From IMG/VR virus record IMGVR_UViG_3300042400_000575, positions 1-42,888 of that record: 42,888 bases of DNA; one strand, 5' to 3'. Every line of letters begins with the position of its first letter. Within the stretch, counting starts at the first letter, position 1. Shown here piece by piece: positions 1 to 9,574 of the stretch. The notes below the pieces were generated by a model. The model saw only the letters and a program-made list of their open reading frames with translations. It searched no databases and was not told where the DNA came from. This DNA is from a virus. A program made the position numbers and the translations under genes.

Positions 1-99
1 AGCAAACGCTGTAGTAGCTAGTTGAGTTGAGTTTACTGTAGTAGCTGCAGTTGGAGCTGTTGGCGTTCCAGTTAGTGCTGGACTTGCTAGAGGTGCTCT
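1..99. repeat. 99-bp exact direct repeat, copy 1
   Basis: Bases 1-99 are identical to 42391-42489. Both copies lie in tail-fibre coding sequence in the same frame, encoding the tail of the TSRAPLASPALTGTPTAP...TTAFA module. Flanks differ: after base 99 one reads gcttgtgtc, the other actagtatc. It is therefore an internal module duplication, not a terminal redundancy. The window starts exactly at this repeat, which suggests an assembly breakpoint. Confidence 0.95.
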
Positions 100-1116
100 G
101 CTTGTGTCAATTGGGTGCACATGGTCTTGTCTAGCAGCTAGAGTGGATGTACCCACAACTGCGGTTACGGCTGGAGCTACTGGCGCTACTGAGGCTAATC
201 CAGTAATACTGTTAAAACTCGTACCAGTCGAAACGCCAAGACCCGTTACATTACCCGTAAATACTGGAGAAGCGATATTTGCTTTTAATGCAATATCCGA
301 CTCAAGTTGAGTATGAGTTCTTGTTCCTATATTGCTTAATGTCGTGTGGTCTGTAGGATTGAACTTAAGAGAAATCCAAGTTGTCGTACCCAAATCGTAC
401 ACATACATTGCATTGAGCGTGTCATTAAAATACAAAGCACCAGAAACTAAGGCGTTGCCATCATTATCTAAAGTTGGTGCTGATGTTTTAGACCCTAAGT
501 ATCGGTCATCAAATGCATCTAGTGCAGCTTCAGCCGCAATCCTAGCAGTTGTCGCCAACCCAGCTTGTGTTGTTGCCGTAGAGGCAGATGCAGCCGCTTC
601 TGTAGCTAATGTCTTTGCACTCTTATCTGTAGTGCCATTTGGGCTAGAGGAATCTATCGCCCATGCCTTTGCTGAACCACCAGAAGCCGTAGCATCTCCG
701 CTAGCGTATTCTTTTGATGAGTAAGATGTACCATCTACTGTTGTTGTGGCTTTAGTAGCCCAAGACTTAGCTGACCCACTTGTAGCAATACCATCAGGGT
801 TTGAGGCATCAACAGCCCATGCTTTGGCTGAACCGCCTGTTGCTGTCAAATCACCAAGTGCAAACTCTTTAGCTGAGTATGTCCCAGTCTCAACGGTAGC
901 AGCAGTTTTTACCGCATAATCCTCTGCCAACTGTTGTGTTGCGTTTACTTCTACTTGAAGTTGATTAGCTTGAGTTGCGAAACTGTTTAACTGAGTAACT
1001 GTCACGGCTTGCAGCGTGTCCTGAAAAGCTTCTTGCTTTGTGACAAAGACTGTACGAATATCAACGCCCCTATGACCAGCTGGTGGTAAAGCGGTTATGT
1101 TTTGAGTAATTGCCAT
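1..1116 (-). CDS. Tail fibre protein, N-terminal part (runs off the left edge)
   Basis: 372 codons from an ATG at 1116 (AGGAGA eight bases upstream) to base 1 with no stop. It begins MAITQNITALPP. Residues about 80-170 are rich in Ala and Ser and repeat short GGSAKAWA / SGSAKSWA / TYSAKEFA motifs, as in N-terminal, virion-attaching parts of phage tail fibres. Residues about 225-250 hold a DDRYLGSKTSAP segment, then one ITGLASVAPVAPAV...DHVHP module and a TSRAPLASPALTGTPTAP module. The last codon in the window is in frame with the open - strand frame beginning at 42888, so I infer that the two pieces form one protein of about 648 residues on a circular molecule. It follows the tail-tip gene that ends at 1128, as expected for a fibre attached to the tail tip. 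Fibre identity is firm; receptor unknown. Confidence 0.85.
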   Translation of the reverse strand, partial: MAITQNITALPPAGHRGVDIRTVFVTKQEAFQDTLQAVTVTQLNSFATQANQLQVEVNATQQLAEDYAVKTAATVETGTYSAKEFALGDLTATGGSAKAWAVDASNPDGIATSGSAKSWATKATTTVDGTSYSSKEYASGDATASGGSAKAWAIDSSSPNGTTDKSAKTLATEAAASASTATTQAGLATTARIAAEAALDAFDDRYLGSKTSAPTLDNDGNALVSGALYFNDTLNAMYVYDLGTTTWISLKFNPTDHTTLSNIGTRTHTQLESDIALKANIASPVFTGNVTGLGVSTGTSFNSITGLASVAPVAPAVTAVVGTSTLAARQDHVHPIDTSRAPLASPALTGTPTAPTAATTVNSTQLATTAFA

Positions 1117-1127
1117 ATTTATTTCTC

Positions 1128-2165
1128 CTAGATAGCTTCAACTATAGACCAAGTCATAGTAGTTTTTTGAGAGTTACTTAGAACTATTGAAGCAGATTCA
1201 ACTACCCCTAGTGTCAATAAGTTCTCATAATTGTTAGAGTCATCCTCAACTATAAATACAATTATATCATTATAAATACTCTTGATGTTTTGACGTATTC
1301 TCATTAGGTATGTAGAGTCAAATACAGTCTCAAAATCCACCAAGTCTTGCACTGCCCTTTTGGTTACAGATAGAGTACCAAAATCATCAGTTGATTTAAT
1401 TGCAAATGAGTTATACTTAAAGCCTACTCCCCATAAAGTTTCTCCCATATATACAGATAAGCCTCCAGCCAAGAAGCCACAAGCAGCTCTTATGCCTGAG
1501 CTGTATAGCGTAACCCTAATTTTACTTCCAAGAACAGGAATGTCTATCTTAATCCCTCTGGACACTGCGAAATCATAAGGCTCATAAATGTATGAGTAAT
1601 AGTCATCTACTGCAATATTATAGAAGTCTTTATTCTCATAAGTCCACAAAACAGTTAACTCATCCGCAGTTAATACCTCAACTTTAATCCCAGATGCCTC
1701 ATAGTTACCTATAGCAAGAGTCTCAATACCTACTTGATTAAACACAACAACTAGATCAGCTCCAATAACTTCACTCTGTGAATTAGCAGATAAATCTAGC
1801 ATTGCTAGTCTATTGCTTACACTCCACTTTACCCAATATACTCCAGTATATATATCTGGTCTTTTATCTGAATTAATAGCAACAGCTTTATATATGTAAG
1901 GCTCCAATAAAAGCAAGTCTCCAGCTACATATGTAATCATAGCTGTACCAGTTCCGCTTCCAACTCCAGTGGCAGTGAATACAGTTCCGATAGTGTTTGA
2001 TGATGCACCAATTAAAGTAAAGTTTGTTGTCCCAACATATAGTATGGTATATGTCTTACCAACAGTAAAGCTTCCTGCTGCAACTTGCTCATTAGACCAC
2101 ACTTCTGTATTCTCTGGTATATTGGATGACACAAAGGCTTCTATCTCTTGCTTTAAATACCTCAT
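1128..2165 (-). CDS. Tail tip / baseplate-region protein, function unassigned
   Basis: 345 aa, lying between the tape-measure side and the tail fibre, where siphoviruses encode distal tail or hub proteins. Residues about 29-76 form a Gly/Thr/Ser-rich module (AGSFTVGKTYTI...GVGSGTGTA) that recurs inserted in many phage structural proteins and probably forms a beta domain. The rest is a mix of beta-type and aromatic sequence without a motif I can name. Its start overlaps the stop of the upstream 91-aa gene by one base (TAATG), so the two are translationally coupled. I cannot tell distal tail protein from hub or minor tail protein by sequence alone. Confidence 0.65.
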   Translation of the reverse strand: MRYLKQEIEAFVSSNIPENTEVWSNEQVAAGSFTVGKTYTILYVGTTNFTLIGASSNTIGTVFTATGVGSGTGTAMITYVAGDLLLLEPYIYKAVAINSDKRPDIYTGVYWVKWSVSNRLAMLDLSANSQSEVIGADLVVVFNQVGIETLAIGNYEASGIKVEVLTADELTVLWTYENKDFYNIAVDDYYSYIYEPYDFAVSRGIKIDIPVLGSKIRVTLYSSGIRAACGFLAGGLSVYMGETLWGVGFKYNSFAIKSTDDFGTLSVTKRAVQDLVDFETVFDSTYLMRIRQNIKSIYNDIIVFIVEDDSNNYENLLTLGVVESASIVLSNSQKTTMTWSIVEAI

Positions 2166-2440
2166 TATGTAACCGCCTTATAGAGACCTATTTTTAAAGT
2201 ACAGTCCTTGTCAAACTCAAAAGTATCTCCTGTTTGTACGTACTGCTCTTCACCATCCTTGTATTTAGCCATTGGTGTATTATTTACAGTTATCCCTACT
2301 GTATCGCCAGATATGTCAGTTGACAGCTTTGCAACTGTAGCTCCTGCAAATGATAATAATAGCGAAGCTGTTGTGTATTTGGTGTTTTTAACTACTCTCA
2401 CTGTACCCAAATAACGTATTGCATAAACTGGTTGTGCCAT
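2165..2440 (-). CDS. Small tail-region protein, unknown
   Basis: 91 aa, predicted mostly beta (alternating hydrophobic residues, many Thr and Val), with no signal peptide or membrane segment. It sits directly after the tape measure gene and is coupled to the 345-aa tail-tip gene by a TAATG overlap. The ATG at 2440 has AAGGAACAG just upstream, and a TATAAT box lies in the short gap before it. Position suggests a minor tail or tail-completion component; the sequence does not settle it. Confidence 0.6.
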   Translation of the reverse strand: MAQPVYAIRYLGTVRVVKNTKYTTASLLLSFAGATVAKLSTDISGDTVGITVNNTPMAKYKDGEEQYVQTGDTFEFDKDCTLKIGLYKAVT

Positions 2441-2463
2441 CTGCTGTTCCTTTTATTGATGTA

Positions 2464-2469
2464 ATTATA
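2464..2469 (-). promoter_or_regulatory. -10 box (TATAAT) between tape measure and tail-tip genes
   Basis: On the - strand GGGTATAATTAC occupies the 31-base gap after the tape measure stop codon, about 25 bases before the ATG at 2440. No convincing -35 is present. A promoter here would let tail-tip and fibre genes be transcribed independently of the 6.3-kb tape measure gene. Confidence 0.4.
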
Positions 2470-2471
2470 CC

Positions 2472-5400
2472 CTAAGCTACGCTTTCAGCCAGCATAGCTC
2501 TTTGGGTACTTAGTTGCTTTGAACTATCTGCAACAAGCTTTATTGTTAGATTCTTTAAATCACTGATTTCATTAAGCAGCTCTTCAAAGACACCAGATGA
2601 GTTATTCAGTCCTAAATCTTTAGTTGTCTGAGCGTTAACTACATATTCCTGTCCATGTACGATACCAGCAAAATCATCTACTCCAATATTTCCAGTATAT
2701 CCTCCAGACTGGAATCCAAAGTAATCCTTCAGAGGAATATTATATCTATCTGCTGCACTTAGATAACTATTGGCAAGACGAACATAAGAGTCATACATTG
2801 CTTGGTTAGCATTTTCACCACGCTTCTCGTTGGTATTAAACCCAGTGCCATACTTATTAAGTATAGCATTGTCTTGCATCTCATTGGTACTCTGCCACCA
2901 GTCTTTATGAATCTTTTGGAATCTACTTACAACACCCATTATCTCTGTATAGGCAGATAGGTTGTTTGCTCTAGCTGCTTGAGAAGCTAAGTATTCGCTT
3001 TGAGCACTATCTTGTAGTGATTGTTGAACAGCTGAGTACGCTACTTGTGCATCTTCTGGGGCTCTGTCACCAAGTGACTTTATTATCTTCATCATAGTTG
3101 GGTCTGACAATGATGAACCACTTAGCCCCGATAGTTGCTTCAAGTAAGAAGTATCATCTGCCTGAGTATCGAAGCCTTGTATATCTATAATTGCTTTTTC
3201 AAACTCTTGAGAGCCTATAGTTAATCCTGTTGCTTTTGCAAAGTCAATTCTCTCCTGAGTGCCAAGCGTATGTCCAGCAGTGAAAGTAGAAGCTGATAAG
3301 GGCGCTGTTTCTTTTGCTTTAGCATCTGCCTGTGCTTGGTACAGCAATTTAATATAGTCACCCATACCTGTCTCTGTGCCAGTAAGCAAAACACTTAATG
3401 TCTCATCTCCAAATAAAGACGCAAACTGCGACTCAAGACTTGCTTGTAACTCAGTGATGTAATCTATAAACGTATCGTTAATATCGCCAAGAGTAGTTGA
3501 ATCATCTGAAGTAGCTAAAGAGCTAATCTCATTTGCCAATACAAGTGATTGATATTGATAGTCAGCCAATGAAGTTGCATTTGTTTTAATGTTATTTGCA
3601 TAGTCATTAGCAGACTTTGTAAAATCAGCAACATATCCAGTGAAATCAGTATTGTTTGCAATAGCAGTTTCAATCAGTGTGTACATTGAGCTGTATTGAG
3701 CCTGTGAGCTACTTAGAGTTGTACCCATTGCAGTATCTCTAATGGACTTAGAAAGGTCATTTAGACTAGCTACAGCGTTAATTATGCTCTGTATTGAGTT
3801 CAGCTCACTATCACGAGCTTCTTCTAGCTTTGATATTACATCATTAGCATTCTCAAGCGTAGCTGTACCTATTAATGGATATAGTTCAGCCAGTTTCTTG
3901 AATGCTGTAGGATTTAGTATTCTATCAATTCGTGAGAACAATTCAACATAACTATTTCTAGCATTCTCAGCTGACTCAGATGCTTCATCAAATGCGCTAC
4001 TTAGAAGAATTACTCTTCCATATAGGTCTTGTCCAGCTTCTGTTGTGGTATCAATACCATCAACCAGCTCTTTGAAACCAGCTTTGCTATCTGGCATAGT
4101 TAAGTTGAGTCTATCAAACTGCTCTACCAATAGTGATACTTTGTACATAGTTTGTTCTGACTCAGCTAGGAACCCATCTATGTAGTCAGAGATACCACTT
4201 GCAAGCTGTTCGATACCACCAGCTCCAGCTATCATTGCTTGAGTCAACATAATGCTATCTATGCCTACAGATGAAAGCATAAGACCCAATGAGTCTAGTG
4301 CGTTGTATAATGAATATAGCTCCTCTGCTGTTCCACCTGCCGCATCCATAAGCTCTATAAGACCATTGCTTAAGTCTTTGGTTACATTATTAGCATTTGC
4401 TATAGACTGCATTAATGCTTCAAAGCCTACATCACCTTGCTTATTTAGTATGTCAAGATATGAAATATCATCAAATGCATAACCCAAACGGTTGATGTAG
4501 TATTCAGCTTCTTCCATACCTACTGACACACGACTCATCGTCTCAAATAGACCCTCACCTACATTTTGAAAGGCTGTTAACAGTGGAAATGTGGTTAGCG
4601 CAATATCATCACCAATTTTGCCAAATATAGCACTTAGCGTTTCTTGTATCTCATCACCAGTCTTACCCTTGAGGGAGATTTTCCCAATGGATACAACAAA
4701 GTTATCAAGGCTTGCCCCTACAGATAAGGCGGATGCATCTAACGCATTGCCAGCAAGCATTGTAGTATCATATAGTCCACCTAGCACAAGACTGAATTGT
4801 CGTTCTAACTCGCCATTCAATTCGTCAAAGTGAGTGACTATTGATGTACTCGATGACTTTTTAAACCACGACTTCTTGCTTACTGTAGTTGATATAGTTT
4901 GATACGCACTACCCTCAAATTGCTCTTTGGCATTTTGTAATAGGGCGTCTGCAAAAGTTATACCAGAGTCTGTCATATTTTGAGATACTGAGGTTTTGCC
5001 GAATATCCCGCCTGCAATCTTCGAAATAAGTGCGTTCCCTGCTAACAGGAACGCATTAGACAAAATCCCACCTATGTTTAATGGGGACTTGTCCAAAAGA
5101 GTAAGAGTTTTGTCTATACGACTATCTATACTATTTTGAATAGACGACTTTCTTGTAATATTAAAACCTTCGTAACCTTCACCAAGCGCAAAACCACCTT
5201 GCCGTATCAATAGGCTTGAAACCCCACCAATCTTCTGGTCAATAGATATAAGCGATTTATTCATCTGTGAAATTAACGCAAACTCAGGCTTAGCTATATC
5301 TCCCATAAGCTCAAGAGAGTTAGCTATTGACTCTGAAGCCTTTGATGCATCCCCAAGAACAGAACCTTTACCATCATTTGCAGCCATAGAAGAGAATGCG

Positions 5401-8400
5401 TCAGATGATGTAGATACCTTTTCTCCACCAAACATAGTCTTTATGCTTCCCCCGATAGAAGTTACCATTGGTATTACAATAGCAGCCATAGCAGCCATTC
5501 TTCCCCACGAAGTATATGGGTCTCCTTTTCCTTGTTCAAGGATAGCTGTGACACCAGATATTCCTGCTAGTGCAGTTTGTATGATTTGGAATGCAGCTGC
5601 TTCCTTAGAGCCTTGTTTAAACATACTAGACATAGCTCCAGCTAGATTGCCATACATATCAAGTTGAGCTTGATAGTTATTATAGTCAATGATAGCCTGC
5701 TCTTTTGACTTCTCTTCCTCTAGGTCAGCAAAGAACTGTGCAGATTTCAAATCTTTTTTGTCTCTACCTTCTGCCTTCTTGGCATACTTTATTTCAAGCT
5801 GCTCTTGTGCTACTGCCGCTTTCTTTTGAAAGGCATATATGCCAGAAATTGAATTAGCTACATTTCCATACTCACTATTTATCTTTCCTATTGAGTCAGC
5901 CCATACTGTCATGCCATCAGCAATTGAAGCTTGTTGGTCTGCTATCTCAATACGTATATCACGAAGAGTATTTGCATCTTTAATTGCTAGTTCATCAAAT
6001 GACTTATTCTGTTTAGCTATTGCTAGTTCTGCATCAGCTACTATCTTGCTATCCCTTTCAGTTCCAGCTGGAGATGTATTGTATTTTGAAATAGCTTCTG
6101 CCATATCAAGCTCAAACTGCATACGAATCTTAGACTCTTCAAACATGGCTGATTCAAGATTAGCCTTTGCCTTTAACACGTCTAACTCATTGGCTTTTTC
6201 AATAGCAAACTTCTGATTAGCTCCTAGTATATCAACTACAGCATCAAGTCTAGCCTTCTCAGCATTACTAATATCGTCAACAGCCCAAGCATGAGACTTG
6301 TACTCTTTAGTAGTGTCTTCAATTCTTTGCAGCGTAATACCAGCATGATATTGGCTTTGTGATTCTTTATCAAATATACCGTACTTAATAAACGCTAATT
6401 GCTCTTCTTTGTTTATTAGAGCTATCTTATTTTTTAGCTCTTGTCTAGCTAATCTCTCAGCCTCATCAGCAATCTGCTTTGCAGTTTTTTCTTTTTTAGT
6501 TGTAGGCATTACTCCTACAGCAGATGTATCTACTACTTTTATTGGCTTATCTTTCTTTTCAACTACTTGTAAATCAGACTTTAGTTTGCGTATAGACTCT
6601 AGTCTTTTTGATAATATTATTATTGAATTGTCAAGCTTATTTTTAGTAGCTGAATCAGTTCTAGCTCTCTGCTCATCTGTAATTGAAGTTAACTTGTTCA
6701 GTCTTGATACAAGTTCAGTTTCAATTCTAACAGCTTCTTTTAGCTTATCAGACTTACTTTTGTATCCAGCAACCATGCTAGTATCTTTAGCAGATGCGGT
6801 ACTTGCACTTGACTGTAATCCATCTCTATTAATCTGATTCTTTAGATCAAGAATTTCTCTATACATATCTATTAATCTTAGTGCTTCTGCTATAATAGTT
6901 ATCATTGGGAATTTCTTGAATGCTACAGCTGCAACTCCAATCTCAATTGCTAATGTTGAGAATCCTCCAGTCATTCCAGCAACAGCAGTAGTTGCATCTT
7001 TAGCGTATGATGCAAATGATGACGCTATTCCAACTAAGCTACCTAGAGCCGTTACAGCCCCACCAATTGCTGTAACTAATGGTGTAGCTATTTCTCCAGC
7101 AAGAAGTCCAGCTGATTCTGCTACAGCATTAAATGTCTTAGACAGCTCAATCATCTTTGTATCGAATTGCTCAGCAGTAGTGCTTGAACCAGAGAATGAC
7201 TTTTTAAATCCTTCTTCTAGCTTTACAGCAGATTCAACTCCAGCTGCTTTAATCCTCTCCCACATCTTCTCATAACTAAGAGAAATCTTCTTAGATGCTT
7301 CATCCAGTGAACCACTAGCGTTATCAGCAGCCTTAGCCATATCTGCATATTCCCTACCAGCAATAAACCCAGATTGGATAGTCTGTTTATCTAGAACTTG
7401 CATAGTTCCAAGTATTTTATCAACAGCTTCTTTTTGTGCTTTAGGAAGTTTCTCATATGTACCCATCTGCGCCATGAATGATTTCATTGCCGATTCTTGA
7501 GTAGCTTTATCACCAGACTTAAGAGCCTTATTCACTTTATCAATATCAATGCCCATAGCCCAATAGGCTTTTCTAGCCTCTTCAGAACCACCTTCTATTT
7601 GGCTAAACAAACGTCTAATTTCTGTACCAACAATAGAATCAGCTTTACCTGTTTGCTTCCAAGCCCCAGCTAATGAGATTAGATTTTCCGCTGTAACTCC
7701 AGCAGAAGCTCCAGCAGCAGTTATGTATGATGTAGCAGTCTTCAAGCCATCTATAGACAGTAGCGACTCATTTGCTACCTTTACCATAACATCGCCAAGT
7801 CTTTTCATATCGTCTATTTGGTATGCTATACTCCAAGAAGACAGCATCTCTGTTACATTCTCAATACTATCTCCAGAAATCAATGCAGCTTGTGATGCTA
7901 CCTTTAGTCCAGTAGCTAATTTTTCACCTTCAAGACCAGCTCTTCCCAATTGTAATGCTGCTTCGCTAATACCCTGTGTTGTACCACCAAATTCTTTGCC
8001 TACATTAAATATTGATTGCTGTAATTCTTTAGCTTTTACATCATTTAATTCAAGTACACCTTTAAACATTTGCAGGTATTTATCTGATTCCACAACAGCA
8101 TCTTTAAGCGATGTAAATGCTCCAGCAAGCGCATATAGACTAGAACCAGCTATTGCATATTGTGCTGTTGTTGCAAGCTTATGACCAAATGTCGTTCCTT
8201 CTGTAAGCGAACCCATAAATGTTTTAGCATAATCACTATTTACTTTAGCAATCTTAGCTTTAGCTACTTTTGCATCATTAAGCATATTCTGCTGAGATTG
8301 TTTACTGGCTTGCTCTACAGCTCTAAATCCATATATCTGCTCATTAACATTTAGCTTGTTTTGAGCCTTTAGTTTTTCATATGCAATCTTATGTCTACTA

Positions 8401-8753
8401 ACCATAGATTCCATAGATTTGATATGAGCATTTTGTATTGCTTTCTGATTGGTCTGCTCAGCTACTAATTCTTTTTGTAGGATAAGCTTCTTGTTATCAA
8501 GTCTTTTTAGCTGTAGCTTTTCTTGATGAGTAAGAGATTGTTCTGCTAGTTTATTTTGCTTTGCATATCCATCTGATATTAACTTATTTACTCTAGTAAT
8601 CTGCTTTTCAATCTTAGCTAACGAGCCTGAATCACCTTCAAATACAACCTTCTTTGTTTCATCTTTTAGTTGTTTCTTCAGCTCTTTTAATTGAGCTTCA
8701 AGACCTTTCATGTCTAATGTAGCACCAACGTTTAACTTAATATCATCAGCCAT
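2472..8753 (-). CDS. Tail tape measure protein
   Basis: 2093 aa, the longest gene, which sets tail length in siphoviruses. Residues 1-180 are Lys/Glu-rich coiled coil. A TP901-type core follows from about 190 (FGHKLATTAQYAIAGSSLYAL) to about 480, with GGTTQGISEAALQLGRAGLEG as a typical segment. Hydrophobic stretches occur near 545-625 and near 1090-1110 (MAAIVIPMVTSIGG), as expected for parts that insert into the host membrane during DNA entry. A charged coiled coil spans about 690-1080, and the C terminus is again helical. At the usual 1.5 angstrom per helical residue, the tail could be roughly 300 nm, unless part of the protein is processed. It follows the G/G-T chaperone genes, the standard order. 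ATG at 8753. Confidence 0.95.
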   Translation of the reverse strand: MADDIKLNVGATLDMKGLEAQLKELKKQLKDETKKVVFEGDSGSLAKIEKQITRVNKLISDGYAKQNKLAEQSLTHQEKLQLKRLDNKKLILQKELVAEQTNQKAIQNAHIKSMESMVSRHKIAYEKLKAQNKLNVNEQIYGFRAVEQASKQSQQNMLNDAKVAKAKIAKVNSDYAKTFMGSLTEGTTFGHKLATTAQYAIAGSSLYALAGAFTSLKDAVVESDKYLQMFKGVLELNDVKAKELQQSIFNVGKEFGGTTQGISEAALQLGRAGLEGEKLATGLKVASQAALISGDSIENVTEMLSSWSIAYQIDDMKRLGDVMVKVANESLLSIDGLKTATSYITAAGASAGVTAENLISLAGAWKQTGKADSIVGTEIRRLFSQIEGGSEEARKAYWAMGIDIDKVNKALKSGDKATQESAMKSFMAQMGTYEKLPKAQKEAVDKILGTMQVLDKQTIQSGFIAGREYADMAKAADNASGSLDEASKKISLSYEKMWERIKAAGVESAVKLEEGFKKSFSGSSTTAEQFDTKMIELSKTFNAVAESAGLLAGEIATPLVTAIGGAVTALGSLVGIASSFASYAKDATTAVAGMTGGFSTLAIEIGVAAVAFKKFPMITIIAEALRLIDMYREILDLKNQINRDGLQSSASTASAKDTSMVAGYKSKSDKLKEAVRIETELVSRLNKLTSITDEQRARTDSATKNKLDNSIIILSKRLESIRKLKSDLQVVEKKDKPIKVVDTSAVGVMPTTKKEKTAKQIADEAERLARQELKNKIALINKEEQLAFIKYGIFDKESQSQYHAGITLQRIEDTTKEYKSHAWAVDDISNAEKARLDAVVDILGANQKFAIEKANELDVLKAKANLESAMFEESKIRMQFELDMAEAISKYNTSPAGTERDSKIVADAELAIAKQNKSFDELAIKDANTLRDIRIEIADQQASIADGMTVWADSIGKINSEYGNVANSISGIYAFQKKAAVAQEQLEIKYAKKAEGRDKKDLKSAQFFADLEEEKSKEQAIIDYNNYQAQLDMYGNLAGAMSSMFKQGSKEAAAFQIIQTALAGISGVTAILEQGKGDPYTSWGRMAAMAAIVIPMVTSIGGSIKTMFGGEKVSTSSDAFSSMAANDGKGSVLGDASKASESIANSLELMGDIAKPEFALISQMNKSLISIDQKIGGVSSLLIRQGGFALGEGYEGFNITRKSSIQNSIDSRIDKTLTLLDKSPLNIGGILSNAFLLAGNALISKIAGGIFGKTSVSQNMTDSGITFADALLQNAKEQFEGSAYQTISTTVSKKSWFKKSSSTSIVTHFDELNGELERQFSLVLGGLYDTTMLAGNALDASALSVGASLDNFVVSIGKISLKGKTGDEIQETLSAIFGKIGDDIALTTFPLLTAFQNVGEGLFETMSRVSVGMEEAEYYINRLGYAFDDISYLDILNKQGDVGFEALMQSIANANNVTKDLSNGLIELMDAAGGTAEELYSLYNALDSLGLMLSSVGIDSIMLTQAMIAGAGGIEQLASGISDYIDGFLAESEQTMYKVSLLVEQFDRLNLTMPDSKAGFKELVDGIDTTTEAGQDLYGRVILLSSAFDEASESAENARNSYVELFSRIDRILNPTAFKKLAELYPLIGTATLENANDVISKLEEARDSELNSIQSIINAVASLNDLSKSIRDTAMGTTLSSSQAQYSSMYTLIETAIANNTDFTGYVADFTKSANDYANNIKTNATSLADYQYQSLVLANEISSLATSDDSTTLGDINDTFIDYITELQASLESQFASLFGDETLSVLLTGTETGMGDYIKLLYQAQADAKAKETAPLSASTFTAGHTLGTQERIDFAKATGLTIGSQEFEKAIIDIQGFDTQADDTSYLKQLSGLSGSSLSDPTMMKIIKSLGDRAPEDAQVAYSAVQQSLQDSAQSEYLASQAARANNLSAYTEIMGVVSRFQKIHKDWWQSTNEMQDNAILNKYGTGFNTNEKRGENANQAMYDSYVRLANSYLSAADRYNIPLKDYFGFQSGGYTGNIGVDDFAGIVHGQEYVVNAQTTKDLGLNNSSGVFEELLNEISDLKNLTIKLVADSSKQLSTQRAMLAESVA

Positions 8754-8796
8754 AGTAGAGCCTTATTGTGGGATAGTCGTTTGACTTGTTATTGTA

Positions 8797-8802
8797 ATTA
8801 TA
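8797..8802 (-). promoter_or_regulatory. -10 box (TATAAT) upstream of tape measure gene
   Basis: The - strand reads CGCTATAATTACAATAAC about 45 bases before the tape measure ATG, in an 81-base gap. There is no clear -35 element. A hairpin lies between it and the previous stop codon. Confidence 0.4.
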
Positions 8803-8818
8803 GCGAAGGTTTTGAAGT

Positions 8819-8835
8819 GTACCCATAGAGGGTAC
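8819..8835 (-). terminator. Hairpin after tail chaperone T
   Basis: GTACCC and GGGTAC form a perfect 6-bp stem with a five-base loop, overlapping the stop codon of the T reading frame on the - strand. No U tract follows, so it is at best a weak terminator or an mRNA processing/stability structure separating chaperone and tape measure transcripts. Confidence 0.35.
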
Positions 8836-9140
8836 TATTTGGAGATTAGACTAAACATATTCTTGACATCACTTTCATCCATGAATAGCGGTTTGTCTAC
8901 TTGCGGTTTATAATTAGTAATCAAAAAGTCATCTACTGATTTCTTTCCACCCATCATATTAGCTACAACAGTTGTAAGTAATGCTAGTTGAATCTCAATT
9001 GAGTTAGATGGTTCAAGTGATAGATACTCAGACCATGAGTTTAATTCATTGATTGACATTGTGTGTTCAATCTCGAATACAGTTTTACCTAATGTCCTAG
9101 CTACCCTGTGTAAGAGTAGCTTCTCAGGACTTAGGCTTCG
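8835..9140 (-). CDS. Tail assembly chaperone T part (made as G-T fusion by -1 frameshift)
   Basis: The frame is open from 9140 to the stop at 8835 (101 aa after the shift) and overlaps the end of G. Its ATG at 9059 has no good ribosome binding site, while the upstream part of the frame is open exactly back to a GGGAAAC slippery heptamer in G. This is the arrangement of the lambda G/G-T tail chaperones. A G-T fusion of about 205 residues is predicted: 104 from G, then 101 from this frame. The segment LNSWSEYLSLEPSNSIEIQLALL is typical of the small T-like domains encoded before tape measure genes. T domains recruit tail tube protein while G coats the tape measure. An internal start at 9059 (74 aa) is the less likely alternative. 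Confidence 0.85.
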   Translation of the reverse strand, partial: RSLSPEKLLLHRVARTLGKTVFEIEHTMSINELNSWSEYLSLEPSNSIEIQLALLTTVVANMMGGKKSVDDFLITNYKPQVDKPLFMDESDVKNMFSLISK

Positions 9141-9146
9141 TTTCCC
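9094..9146 (-). promoter_or_regulatory. -1 programmed frameshift signal (GGGAAAC plus hairpin)
   Basis: In the G frame the codons read GAG GGA AAC, giving the X XXY YYZ heptamer GGGAAAC at 9146-9140; lambda uses GGGAAAG. Nine bases downstream begins a hairpin spanning 9130-9094: GTCCT pairs with AGGAC, AGCTAC pairs with GTAGCT, with four unpaired bases on one side between the helices. Slippery site, short spacer and strong stem are the three expected parts of a -1 signal. Confidence 0.9.
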
Positions 9147-9451
9147 TCACCCTTAGCAATCATTGCATCAGATGCTTCATAAATCTCATTGATAGCATCA
9201 GAAGCAGTTGAGCTTAGTGCTTTCAACTCAGCAACAGTCATAGCAGGGCTAATCAAACAAGTAGCAATACGCTCAAGCTTAGCTTCAAGGAAGTTAGCAA
9301 CATTCATAGTTCCATCAGGATTAGCCATTAACTTATAGAAGTCAGCAATCTCGATAACAGTTGGTTCACGTAATTCTACTTCAGCATTACCTAAAGCCTT
9401 AATCTTTACCTTTTTAGTTTTGGTAGTAAACTTTGCGAATGGGTTTGGCAT
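9131..9451 (-). CDS. Tail assembly chaperone G
   Basis: 106 aa, starting at an ATG at 9451 preceded by AGGAGATGTGAA. Residues 10-30 are basic, followed by an acidic helical body (EPTVIEIADFYKLM...), as in lambda gpG-like chaperones. It ends GEGNEA, and the slippery heptamer lies three codons before the stop. It sits between tail tube and tape measure genes, the fixed place of this chaperone. It is thought to bind the tape measure protein and keep it soluble until the tube polymerises. Confidence 0.85.
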   Translation of the reverse strand: MPNPFAKFTTKTKKVKIKALGNAEVELREPTVIEIADFYKLMANPDGTMNVANFLEAKLERIATCLISPAMTVAELKALSSTASDAINEIYEASDAMIAKGEGNEA

Positions 9452-9477
9452 TTCACATCTCCTAATTTAGATAGGAA

Positions 9478-9486
9478 AGTATATCA
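9478..9486 (-). promoter_or_regulatory. Extended -10 (TGATATACT) for the chaperone genes
   Basis: TGATATACT on the - strand is placed so that transcription would start about 20 bases before the ATG at 9451, leaving a short leader with the AGGAGA site. One mismatch to TATAAT. No clear -35. Confidence 0.45.
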
Positions 9487-9574
9487 TATAATTAGCTCTA
9501 AAAGATACTAGGGAGGAGATGAGTCAACCTAGTACCCATTAGAACTAATACCCCGAAGGGTATATAGATATTAC

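Noticed and set aside
1-99. Direct terminal repeat of the genome
   Set aside because: The second copy ends 399 bases before the right edge and the flanks differ; both copies lie in the fibre reading frame, so this is a module duplication.
6409-6837. Long + strand frame within the tape measure gene (and similar ones at 3742-8184)
   Set aside because: Antisense shadows of a long, biased - strand gene; no ribosome sites, and the compositions are typical of complementary frames.
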